NCBI RefSeq assembly: GCF_963668385.1
Contig: NZ_OY764327.1
Span: 5,584,724 to 5,648,723 of the forward strand
DNA length: 64,000 bases
Direction: 5' to 3'
Source: an uncultured Carboxylicivirga sp.
GTDB taxonomy: Bacteria; Bacteroidota; Bacteroidia; Bacteroidales; Marinilabiliaceae
A program made the position numbers and the translations under genes. The notes under the pieces were generated by a model, which was given only the letters and a program-made list of their open reading frames with translations, searched no databases and was not told the DNA's origin. Shown here in pieces: positions 55,879 to 63,141 of the stretch (the stretch's first letter is position 1; each line of letters begins with the position of its first letter).

Positions 55879-56858
55879 TGGGCATAAAAAAGGAGAAAAA
55901 AGAGATCTATTATTCTAAAATAATGCTGTTTGGAGAGTATAGCATTATACTTGGTTCGATGGGATTAACTATTCCGTATGCCCATTTCAATGGTGAACTT
56001 AAATTCATCAACAAAACCAGTTATACAGATTTGAACTTTGCACAAAACTCTAATCAACAAATAAGAGAACTTAATGAGTATATTTCTGATTTAAAACAAA
56101 CAAATCAGCTGCTTCACGATTTTGATTGCGAACGATTAAACAAAGACCTTAGTAAAGGCTTGTATTTCGAGTCAAGTATTCCCGAAGGATACGGATTAGG
56201 GAGCAGTGGCGCATTGGTAGCTGCTTTGTATAACGAATATACTTTAGACCGGATTGAATCGCGTGCGGGTATTCAAATGGATGAAATGTTAGAGTTAAAA
56301 AAGAATTTTGCTCAAATTGAATCCTTTTATCACGGTACTAGCTCTGGCATCGACCCTTTAATCTGTTATTTAAAGCATCCTCTGGTATTACAAAATAAAC
56401 AACAGATTTCGTCGGTTGGAATTCCACGAAAAGATATTTTGGTTGATGATGCTATTTTTTTAATTAATAGTGGTAAACCGGGAAAGACAGCTCCTTTGGT
56501 AAAGCTATTTATGGATAAGGTAAAAGATTCAAATTACTTAAAAGCCATAGAAGAAAAAATGATTCCACTTACAAATTTTTGTATAGAGAGTATGCTAATC
56601 GGAGATTTAAATGGGATGTTTAACACACTAAAAGATCTATCTGCCTTTCAATTAAGATTCTTACCAGAAATGATTCCGGATACCATTAAACCCATATGGG
56701 AACATGGGCTAAGCAGCCAGAATTTCACGCTCAAATTATGCGGATCAGGTGGTGGAGGTTTTGTTCTGGGTTTTACACGAAACTATTCAGAAACAAAGGA
56801 TTTTTTTAAGAAACTAGAAATGGAAATGATACCTGTTTATCGAGAGATGATAAAATAA
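55878..56858 (+). CDS. mvk: Mevalonate kinase
   Basis: A 326-residue GHMP kinase. KIMLFGEYSIILGS is the first motif, PEGYGLGSSGALVAAL (102-116) the P-loop, and HGTSSGIDPLICY carries the catalytic Asp. LCGSGGGGFVLGF is the third motif. The SIVH motif of typical mevalonate kinases is not exact, and homologues of this type are common in Bacteroidota. It phosphorylates mevalonate to 5-phosphomevalonate. It is the last gene of the operon, and a strong terminator follows. Confidence 0.88.
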   Translation: MGIKKEKKEIYYSKIMLFGEYSIILGSMGLTIPYAHFNGELKFINKTSYTDLNFAQNSNQQIRELNEYISDLKQTNQLLHDFDCERLNKDLSKGLYFESSIPEGYGLGSSGALVAALYNEYTLDRIESRAGIQMDEMLELKKNFAQIESFYHGTSSGIDPLICYLKHPLVLQNKQQISSVGIPRKDILVDDAIFLINSGKPGKTAPLVKLFMDKVKDSNYLKAIEEKMIPLTNFCIESMLIGDLNGMFNTLKDLSAFQLRFLPEMIPDTIKPIWEHGLSSQNFTLKLCGSGGGGFVLGFTRNYSETKDFFKKLEMEMIPVYREMIK

Positions 56859-56880
56859 AATTGACACCCCTTAAAAAATG

Positions 56881-56914
56881 AATTCCCTCGCTTAAAAAAC
56901 GAGGGAATTTTTTC
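56881..56914 (+). terminator. Rho-independent terminator of the leucine/mevalonate operon
   Basis: Perfect arms AATTCCCTCG (56881-56890) and CGAGGGAATT (56900-56909), with a T-tract after. It lies 23 bp past the mevalonate kinase stop. Confidence 0.9.
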
Positions 56915-57034
56915 ATAGATATAGGAGGTTATACATGGTATCTAAACTTTTTCTAACGTTTAACAAACGTAGTAATAATTGAGTGAGAATTACTCAACAT
57001 TTCGAATTGTTTGATAAACAGGTTAAAATTTTAC

Positions 57035-57385
57035 TTAAATAGCACTCCCGCCACGTTCTCCTGTGCGAATACGAATACACTCTTCGAGATTGGTTATAAA
57101 GATTTTTCCATCTCCAATTTCTCCTTCAATTTCACTTTCGGAGCGGGCTGCGTCAATAATTGCATTTACTGCCGTATCAACAAACTGTTCATTTACTGCA
57201 ATTTCAACACGCATTTTAGGTATTAAACCAGGAATTACTTTTTTACCACGATAAACTTCTTCCTGTAATTGTGCTCCATGACCAGAAACACGACTCACTG
57301 TTATACGGGTAATACCGGCTGCAATCAAACTTTCGCGAACCTGATCTAATTGGTATGATCTTATAATAGCTGTAATTAATTTCAT
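57035..57385 (-). CDS. glnK: PII nitrogen-regulatory protein (GlnB/GlnK type) without the T-loop Tyr
   Basis: A 116-residue PII protein. MKLITAIIRSYQLDQVRESL matches the first strand and helix, and IGDGKIFITNLEECIRIRTGERG covers the C-terminal ATP/2-oxoglutarate loop. In the T-loop, E. coli has RGAEY with uridylylated Tyr51; here RGKKV puts Val at that place, so uridylylation is not possible there. The B-loop side has a four-residue insert (SESEIEGE). It lies 40 bp downstream of the ammonium-transporter gene and presumably blocks that channel in response to 2-oxoglutarate and ATP. Confidence 0.92.
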   Translation of the reverse strand: MKLITAIIRSYQLDQVRESLIAAGITRITVSRVSGHGAQLQEEVYRGKKVIPGLIPKMRVEIAVNEQFVDTAVNAIIDAARSESEIEGEIGDGKIFITNLEECIRIRTGERGGSAI

Positions 57386-57425
57386 CGTTACTTGTTTTAA
57401 AAATAAAAAATGTCTGTAATCATTT

Positions 57426-58754
57426 CTAGTTTGGATTCAACATACCGTAACCACGTTCGCCATGGAAAGTATGATCCAATCCCTGCATTTCTTCTTCAGG
57501 TGTTGTTTTTAATCCAAATAGTTTTTCTATTACAACTAATATAATTATTGTAAGAACAACGGCGTATACAATTGCGATAGCCACGGCTGCAACCTGTACA
57601 CCTAATTGTTGCCACACAGTCCAGACTCCACCTACTTTTTCAGCAGCATCAGCCATCCAGCTATCTCTGATAAAGAAAGTTAAAGCAACTGCACCAACAA
57701 TTCCTCCTACCCCATGAATACCAAATGCATCCAATGAATCGTCGTAACCTAACTTATCTTTTACAATCAACATATAATAACAGATTACGGTTGCAATAGC
57801 TCCTAAAGCCATTGCTCCGGCGGGTTGAACCACTCCGGCAGCTGGCGTTACAGCAACCAATCCTGATAAAATCCCGGAAGCAAAACCTAACGCTGTCATT
57901 TTGCCCTGATGAAATCCTTCAATAATAATCCAGGTTATAGCACCAGCTGCTGCTGCTACTTGGGTTGCTGTTAATGCCTGAGCTGTTGCCAATCCACTTG
58001 AAATACTACTTCCGGCATTAAAACCAAACCAGCCAACCCATAAAAGACCAGCTCCCATCATTGTCATAACAAGATTATTAGGTTTCATCTGGCGTTGAGG
58101 GTAACCTCTACGTGCACCTAAATAGATAGCTGCCACTAATCCACTAACTCCAGCAGATATATGAACTACCGTACCTCCAGCAAAATCAATCGCACCATCA
58201 GCTCCCATATTAAATAAGAAGCCATCTTCAGCCCACACCCAGTGACAAAGAGGATTATACACTAAAAGCCCCCAAACTGTAATGAAAATTAAATATCCTC
58301 TGAACTTTACCCGTTCAGCAAATGCACCAGCAATTAAGGCAGGTGTAATAATGGCAAATTTTCCCTGAAACATTGAAAATACATATTCAGGAACTCCCCC
58401 ATCTATAACACTTTGGTCGATACCTCTTAAGAACACATAATCTGAATTCCAACCAAACCATCCACCTAAAACATTCTCGCCAAAACACATACTATAACTA
58501 ACTGCTACCCAAAGCACACTCATAACACCCATAGCAGCAAAACTATGCATCATTGTTCCCAATACATTTTTGGAGCGTACCAATCCACCATAAAACATGG
58601 CCAAACCTGGGATCATTAGCAATACCAGTGCAGTTGATGTCAACATCCAAGCAGTGGCACCTGTATCGACATTCGGTTGTGCCTGAGTGCTCATAAGCCC
58701 CCCAGCACCTAATAACAGACTTAAAGTCAGTAGGATTTTTCTTTTACTCTTCAT
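57426..58754 (-). CDS. amt: Ammonium transporter (Amt family)
   Basis: From the ATG at 58754 the protein has 442 residues with a signal-like leader (ending near 26, TQA) and about 11 helices. TAWMLTSTALVLLMIPGLAMFYGGLVRSKN and GLVRSKN-type motifs are at the start, the pore-lining HWVW near 168 and GIHGVGGIVGA near 350. An earlier in-frame ATG at 58784 lies at the predicted transcription start, so the later ATG is preferred. It imports ammonium, controlled by the PII protein encoded next. Confidence 0.93.
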   Translation of the reverse strand: MKSKRKILLTLSLLLGAGGLMSTQAQPNVDTGATAWMLTSTALVLLMIPGLAMFYGGLVRSKNVLGTMMHSFAAMGVMSVLWVAVSYSMCFGENVLGGWFGWNSDYVFLRGIDQSVIDGGVPEYVFSMFQGKFAIITPALIAGAFAERVKFRGYLIFITVWGLLVYNPLCHWVWAEDGFLFNMGADGAIDFAGGTVVHISAGVSGLVAAIYLGARRGYPQRQMKPNNLVMTMMGAGLLWVGWFGFNAGSSISSGLATAQALTATQVAAAAGAITWIIIEGFHQGKMTALGFASGILSGLVAVTPAAGVVQPAGAMALGAIATVICYYMLIVKDKLGYDDSLDAFGIHGVGGIVGAVALTFFIRDSWMADAAEKVGGVWTVWQQLGVQVAAVAIAIVYAVVLTIIILVVIEKLFGLKTTPEEEMQGLDHTFHGERGYGMLNPN

Positions 58755-58786
58755 TTGTTTATGACATTTATCAGTTTTTCTCATCG

Positions 58787-58817
58787 CAAAGATATAAAAC
58801 AGGGGTTTACTTGCAAA
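58787..58817 (-). promoter_or_regulatory. Predicted Bacteroidota promoter of amt-glnK
   Basis: On the minus strand, TTTG (58817-58814), 19 nt, then TATCTTTG (58794-58787). Both elements are exact. The start would fall at about 58780, just past the first possible ATG. Confidence 0.75.
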
Positions 58818-59110
58818 TAGTATACTTTTCCAATATCATCAACTACAAATTAACACCCCACCCAACAATTATTTTCAACATTTAACATTCAATCCCCCAT
58901 AAATATTACAATCTACTATTATTATAACTTTAATATATCATCAAAAAAATCATCATTAATTAATACAAGATTTATAAGAACCTATTATTTTAGCTAAAAA
59001 AAATAAACCCCTCACCATCAGTAATTTTCAAAAAACATTATCTTTTTTTCACTTTTCGTGCATCCTTTAATTTTCTTTCTTGTCATTATGAATGTTAACA
59101 ATTTTAGAAC
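58818..59110. other. Divergent intergenic region between amt and the ECF sigma operon
   Basis: A/T-rich 293 bp with several runs of A and T. No clear promoter for the sigma gene was found. An 8-codon ATG frame ends in a TGA that overlaps the TTG start at 59111. No other gene was recognised. Confidence 0.45.
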
Positions 59111-59674
59111 TTGACAGAACAAACCGACATACATAAACCTATTATCCAAAAGGCAGCCAAAGGCAGTGCAAAGGCTCAGAAACAGCTTTATGAGTTGTAT
59201 TCCAAGGCAATGTTTAATATCTGCTATCGTATGATGAATAACCTTCATGATGCAGAAGATATGCTTCAGGAGATATTTTGTGATGCTTTTAATCGTCTTC
59301 ACACTTTTAGGTTTGATTCTACCTTTGGAGCATGGATTAAACGTATAACAATCAATAAATGTATTAATGAACTTAAAAAGAAGAAGATTGCTCTGGAATT
59401 AAAGGAGGAAATAACACCTGATTATATTGCTGATGATTATGAAGACACTGATTTTATGCAATTAAGTGTTAACCATATAAAACATGCAATGGCACTTCTA
59501 CCCGATGGATATCGAATTATTTTTTCGCTTTATATGCTGGAAGGATATGATCATCAGGAAATATCAGAAATTATGAATATCACGGTTTCGACTTCCAAAT
59601 CGCAATTGGCACGAGCCAAGAAAAAACTGATTGAAGTATTGAAAGCCGGTTCAATGCAATACAATTTAAATTAA
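59111..59674 (+). CDS. ECF RNA polymerase sigma factor
   Basis: A 187-residue sigma-70 family factor. Region 2 (LYSKAMFNICYRMMNNLHDAEDMLQEIF, about 30-60) is followed by a WIKRITINKCINELKK segment. Region 4 is the HTH around EGYDHQEISEIMNITVSTSKSQLARAKKKL (about 142-172). The start is TTG, because an in-frame TAG lies just upstream and no ATG occurs before region 2. It is followed 6 bp later by a likely membrane anti-sigma factor, so it probably responds to an envelope signal. Confidence 0.9.
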   Translation: MTEQTDIHKPIIQKAAKGSAKAQKQLYELYSKAMFNICYRMMNNLHDAEDMLQEIFCDAFNRLHTFRFDSTFGAWIKRITINKCINELKKKKIALELKEEITPDYIADDYEDTDFMQLSVNHIKHAMALLPDGYRIIFSLYMLEGYDHQEISEIMNITVSTSKSQLARAKKKLIEVLKAGSMQYNLN

Positions 59675-59679
59675 ATATC

Positions 59680-60213
59680 ATGACTGATCGCCTCAAAGAA
59701 TTTATCGAAAGCAATGCGGATAGTTTCAATGATTTGGAACCGTCGAAAGATAGCTGGAACAAGATAGCGAATCGAATTGGTCATACTGAAAAAGCCCGCA
59801 AACGGAGAATAAGATATATTAGTATTATATCAGCTGCATGTTTTGCCGGAATAGCAATGTTGAGTCTGCTTTTTGTGACACCGCCAAAAGACACCCCACA
59901 GCTCGCCGAAGTAAAGGAGTTAAACGAAGCCGAGGCCTATTATACAAGTCAGATTAACCTAAAAAAAGAACAGGTTTATCAAATGGCTAACAATTTTCCG
60001 GATTTAAAAGAAGAAATGGACATTGATCTGGCTCAATTAGATACCATAATGATTCAGTTAAAAAACGACCTAAAAGATGATGTTTCAAATAATGAAGTTA
60101 TAGAAGCTATGATTCAGAACTATCGAATGAAACTATCAATATTGGAAGAAATAAAAGTATTTCTGGACGAAAAGAATAAAGATTCGCAAAAAACAACATC
60201 ATATGAACTATAA
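59680..60213 (+). CDS. Putative membrane-anchored anti-sigma factor
   Basis: A 177-residue protein with a cytoplasmic N-terminal helical region (about 1-43, rich in charged residues). A single transmembrane helix (about 46-67, ISIISAACFAGIAMLSLLF) and an acidic periplasmic helical C-terminus (about 95-165) follow. It lacks a classic zinc-binding HxxxCxxC motif. The layout and its position 6 bp after an ECF sigma gene suggest anti-sigma function. The function of the periplasmic helices is unknown. It overlaps the next gene by 11 bp. Confidence 0.72.
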   Translation: MTDRLKEFIESNADSFNDLEPSKDSWNKIANRIGHTEKARKRRIRYISIISAACFAGIAMLSLLFVTPPKDTPQLAEVKELNEAEAYYTSQINLKKEQVYQMANNFPDLKEEMDIDLAQLDTIMIQLKNDLKDDVSNNEVIEAMIQNYRMKLSILEEIKVFLDEKNKDSQKTTSYEL

Positions 60214-61291
60214 ATTAATAAATATACTGGTATTGTTTTGTTTATTATCAGGCCAATGGCTTTGGGCACAAAGCTATACTGAAACCATTAAACATCATCG
60301 TACCTTTTATGTAACACCAGCAGCTACGCTGGAGATTATTAATAAATATGGTAATATTCATATTTCAACCTGGAGTGAAGATTCGGTAAGTATTAACGTT
60401 GAATTTTACATTGCCGAAAAAAACGAAACAAAGTACAATAAAATAAAAGAAAACGTTGATTTTAAATTTAGTGGAAATTCATCGTTCCTATCAGCCGAAA
60501 CTGTTTTTGGAAGTAAGTACGCATCATTCTTTTCAAATATTAAAGAAGCTACTAACCTGTTAACTCCCAATAAAAGTACACACATCGACTATTTCATTAA
60601 AGTGCCTGAGTATATTAGTTTAAAAATTAATAATCGATATGGTAATGTTTTTATTCCCGACTTTCAGGGTAGTCTAAATGTAGAACTTTCCAATGGTGAT
60701 TTTCAGGCTAAAAAGATAACAGGTTCCAACAATCTTAATTTGTCGTTTGGTAATGTATTAATCGAACAATTAGAACAAGCTACTTTAAATCTTAATTTTT
60801 GCGATACTCAAATAAACAAAGCCATGCAACTCGACCTTTCATCCAAATCTTCAACAGTATCGATACTAGAATGTAATTTGATTAAACTACAATCGAAGCG
60901 GGATGAATATCAAATTGATCATATTAAATTTCTGTTTGGAGATACCTATTTCAGTAAGATGAACATTTTAAGCTTAGACAATGAATTTAATATGGTTATA
61001 AAGTATGGTGAATTAACCAACCTGATTATAAACCCAGCATTTAAACTAATACGAATCAACTCTGAATATGCTAATTGCAACTTATTACTTAATAATCCGA
61101 CAGCTTATAAAGGATCGATTAAGGGACCCAAAAGCACCATTGAACTAGCCAGCTCAATTAGCGAAACCAATCCTAACTGGCAAGAAATTATTCAATCTCA
61201 GCCAGTGGTATTTTACTACAAAGAAAAGAGTGCCAAAGAAAAAATTCAAATCAACATTAACAATGCCACACTTAAACTCTACCACAAATAG
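60203..61291 (+). CDS. Secreted DUF4097-like beta-helical protein
   Basis: A 362-residue protein with a signal peptide (about 1-22, LWAQ). The mature part shows repeated short beta strands with Asn-Gly-rich turns: LEIINKYGNIHISTW, LKINNRYGNVFIPDF, LSNGDFQAKKI and IKYGELTNL. This is the pattern of DUF4097/GIN-domain proteins, surface proteins often placed next to ECF sigma genes in Bacteroidota. No enzymatic residues are evident. It overlaps the anti-sigma gene, so it is part of the regulon and may be its sensor or effector. Confidence 0.72.
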   Translation: MNYKLINILVLFCLLSGQWLWAQSYTETIKHHRTFYVTPAATLEIINKYGNIHISTWSEDSVSINVEFYIAEKNETKYNKIKENVDFKFSGNSSFLSAETVFGSKYASFFSNIKEATNLLTPNKSTHIDYFIKVPEYISLKINNRYGNVFIPDFQGSLNVELSNGDFQAKKITGSNNLNLSFGNVLIEQLEQATLNLNFCDTQINKAMQLDLSSKSSTVSILECNLIKLQSKRDEYQIDHIKFLFGDTYFSKMNILSLDNEFNMVIKYGELTNLIINPAFKLIRINSEYANCNLLLNNPTAYKGSIKGPKSTIELASSISETNPNWQEIIQSQPVVFYYKEKSAKEKIQININNATLKLYHK

Positions 61292-61306
61292 ATTGAAACC
61301 TTAATC

Positions 61307-61810
61307 ATGAAACAAGTACTTTTTATTATATTATTTGTGACTGCAGGTACATTATGTAACGCTCAGGATTACACTAATGCACTTCGCCTATCTTATGGAG
61401 ATTATACCGGCTTTCAATACAAACGGATGTTTTCTCAGGAAAAAGGTTTAACAGCAAACTTTCAATTTAATTCAAAAGGTGCCCAAATAACAGGACTTCG
61501 GGTATTTCATACGCCTGCCTTTCCTGCCAAATCAAGTCAATGGTTTTTTGGATATGGCTATGGAGGTCATCTTGCATATCGTACCAAAATTGAATCGCGA
61601 AATATGCTACGCCCCTTTTCTCCGGCGGTAATTAATGAGGGACAGTTCTTCTCGCCCGGAATTGATGGTTATCTCACTCTGGAATATCGATTTTTAAAAT
61701 ATCCGTTTACACTCTCAGCTGATTATATACCTGGATTTGAGTTTTTTGGTCCTGATTTTTTCAGACTTAATATGAATAATCTTTCAATTAGTGCAGCCTT
61801 TACCTTTTAA
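61307..61810 (+). CDS. Small predicted outer-membrane beta-barrel protein
   Basis: A 167-residue protein with a signal peptide (about 1-19, CNAQD). Aromatic and glycine-rich strands follow, such as LRLSYGDYTGFQYKRMF, WFFGYGYGGHLAYR and TLEYRFLKYPFTLSADYIPG. It ends in alternating hydrophobic SISAAFTF with a terminal Phe, the usual barrel insertion signal. I cannot assign a family. It is 15 bp downstream of the DUF4097-like gene and co-transcribed with it. Confidence 0.68.
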   Translation: MKQVLFIILFVTAGTLCNAQDYTNALRLSYGDYTGFQYKRMFSQEKGLTANFQFNSKGAQITGLRVFHTPAFPAKSSQWFFGYGYGGHLAYRTKIESRNMLRPFSPAVINEGQFFSPGIDGYLTLEYRFLKYPFTLSADYIPGFEFFGPDFFRLNMNNLSISAAFTF

Positions 61811-61848
61811 ACTTGTCATTAAATAAAAAATAATTAAAACCTGATAAT

Positions 61849-62532
61849 ATGAAACGTTTACTTTCCATCCTACTTATATCAATAGTAGTTTTGAGCTTAA
61901 AAGCTCAGGACACCAATGAGGTAAAAACTCTTTTTGGAGGAAATAAAGATCAATCAAACGGAGGATATGGAGCTGTTATGATTGGATATAGTCAAATATG
62001 GGATCGCGATGCAATTTTAATCGGCGGACGTGGAGGCTGGATAATCAATCACAACTTTGCATTAGGTATGGGAGGTTATGGTTTTATGACAGATCCCAAA
62101 ACAGATCCTTTTATTATGGATGCGACAACTAATCTAAATTCGAAATACCAAATAACAGGAGGTTATGGAGGCTTACTCTTCGAACCTATTCTTGGAGCTA
62201 AAAAACCGGTACATTTATCTTTTCCGATATTAATTGGAGCAGGAGGCATTGCTTATACCAAACATTGGGAAAATAACGACTACAACAACGATTACCGGGA
62301 AATATATGAAGATAGCGATGCATTTTTTGTGCTAGAACCCACTATAGAACTTGAATTTAACATGTTGAAATTTTTCAGATTAGCTTTTAGTGCCAGCTAC
62401 AGATACACAAGTAACATTAACTTAAGCTATCAGGATTATAGAGATCCTAAACCAGACCCCAATGTAATTGGCACACAAGATATGCTTAGAGGAATGAATT
62501 ATGGAATTACCCTTAAATTTGGAAAATTCTAA
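61849..62532 (+). CDS. Predicted outer-membrane beta-barrel protein with glycine-rich strands
   Basis: A 227-residue protein with a signal peptide (1-19, LKAQD). Glycine-rich barrel strands include GGYGAVMIGYSQIWD, LIGGRGGWIINHNFALGMGGYGF and QITGGYGGLLFEPILGA. It ends in YGITLKFGKF with terminal Phe. An acidic loop (NDYNNDYREIYEDSD) probably faces the exterior or periplasm. It may be a structural or binding outer-membrane protein controlled by the ECF sigma factor upstream. It is the last gene of that operon; a strong terminator follows. Confidence 0.7.
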   Translation: MKRLLSILLISIVVLSLKAQDTNEVKTLFGGNKDQSNGGYGAVMIGYSQIWDRDAILIGGRGGWIINHNFALGMGGYGFMTDPKTDPFIMDATTNLNSKYQITGGYGGLLFEPILGAKKPVHLSFPILIGAGGIAYTKHWENNDYNNDYREIYEDSDAFFVLEPTIELEFNMLKFFRLAFSASYRYTSNINLSYQDYRDPKPDPNVIGTQDMLRGMNYGITLKFGKF

Positions 62533-62551
62533 TTTGTTTCTTTATCCAATA

Positions 62552-62582
62552 TTATCCCCTTTAGTAAAGGGGATAAATTTTA
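62552..62582 (+). terminator. Terminator of the ECF sigma operon
   Basis: A perfect 11-bp stem TTATCCCCTTT/AAAGGGGATAA with loop AGT spans 62552-62576, followed by T-rich sequence. It begins 20 bp after the last stop. Confidence 0.8.
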
Positions 62583-62671
62583 TTCAAAAATTTTCACACT
62601 ATTAATCAACTGTATCCTAATACCATACTTACACGCCATAAAAAAACCTTCAATTTTTGCCTCTATTTTAT

Positions 62672-62701
62672 TTTGCAATTAAAAAATTTAGTCTACTTTT
62701 G
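62672..62701 (+). promoter_or_regulatory. Predicted promoter of tRNA-Ser
   Basis: TTTG (62672-62675), 18 nt, then TACTTTTG (62694-62701), both exact. Transcription would start about 100 nt ahead of the mature tRNA. Confidence 0.7.
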
Positions 62702-62808
62702 CATCCGTTATCGAAAGAGATAAACATTTCAAAAAGCCCGTCAATAAAGGGTTTTAAACTTATTTAAAGAATCAAAAGCGTTTAAATACGCTTCACGTAT
62801 ATCGACTT

Positions 62809-62893
62809 GGAGAGATGGCAGAGTGGTCGAATGCGGCGGTCTTGAAAACCGTTGTACCGCGAGGTACCGGGGGTTCGAATCCCTCTCTCTCCG
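62809..62893 (+). tRNA. trnS-UGA: tRNA-Ser (anticodon UGA)
   Basis: An 85-nt sequence folds as a class II tRNA. The acceptor stem is GGAGAGA/TCTCTCC with discriminator G. The anticodon loop CTTGAAA contains TGA. A long variable arm (stem GTACC/GGTAC) and a T arm with GGTTCGAAT are present. The CCA end is not encoded. It is followed by a terminator and an integrase gene, a common integration target. Confidence 0.97.
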
Positions 62894-62917
62894 CTGAAAG
62901 CGAAAGCAATTTAAAGT

Positions 62918-62952
62918 AAAACCCTGTAAGTCAATACTTACAGGGTTTTTTA
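62918..62952 (+). terminator. Terminator after tRNA-Ser
   Basis: AAAACCCTGTAAG and CTTACAGGGTTTT form a 13-bp stem with a 6-nt loop, followed by T. It separates the tRNA from the integrase gene. Confidence 0.85.
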
Positions 62953-63002
62953 ATGCGCAATATTTTGCAAAAAGAAGCAAAAAAACGCAGTTTTTCGGTG
63001 GA

Positions 63003-63045
63003 TTTCTGGTGGACTAAAAAAGTCCTCATTTTAGTCCACCAGAAA
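63003..63045. repeat. 17-bp perfect inverted repeat ahead of the integrase
   Basis: TTTCTGGTGGACTAAA (63003-63018) and TTTAGTCCACCAGAAA (63030-63045) are perfect complements; one further A/T pair extends the arms to 17 bp. The loop is 9 nt. It has no T-tract immediately after. It may be an integrase/excisionase binding site or control structure. Confidence 0.8.
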
Positions 63046-63141
63046 CGGTTAAAAAAGCTCTGTATTACGCTGTATTGCTCGGTTTTAGATTGCAACAAAA
63101 TGAACTCATAAAAATAATTTTAACATCAAAAATTTATTATT

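Noticed and set aside
46086-56858. HMG-CoA synthase or HMG-CoA lyase hidden among the operon genes.
   Set aside because: Each gene was matched to another family. No thiolase-fold protein with the synthase Cys motif and no lyase-type TIM barrel was found.
62741-62980. A 79-codon minus-strand open frame across tRNA-Ser, containing RERDSNPR and related residues.
   Set aside because: It is the antisense of the tRNA gene. This translation is a well-known spurious frame over serine tRNAs.
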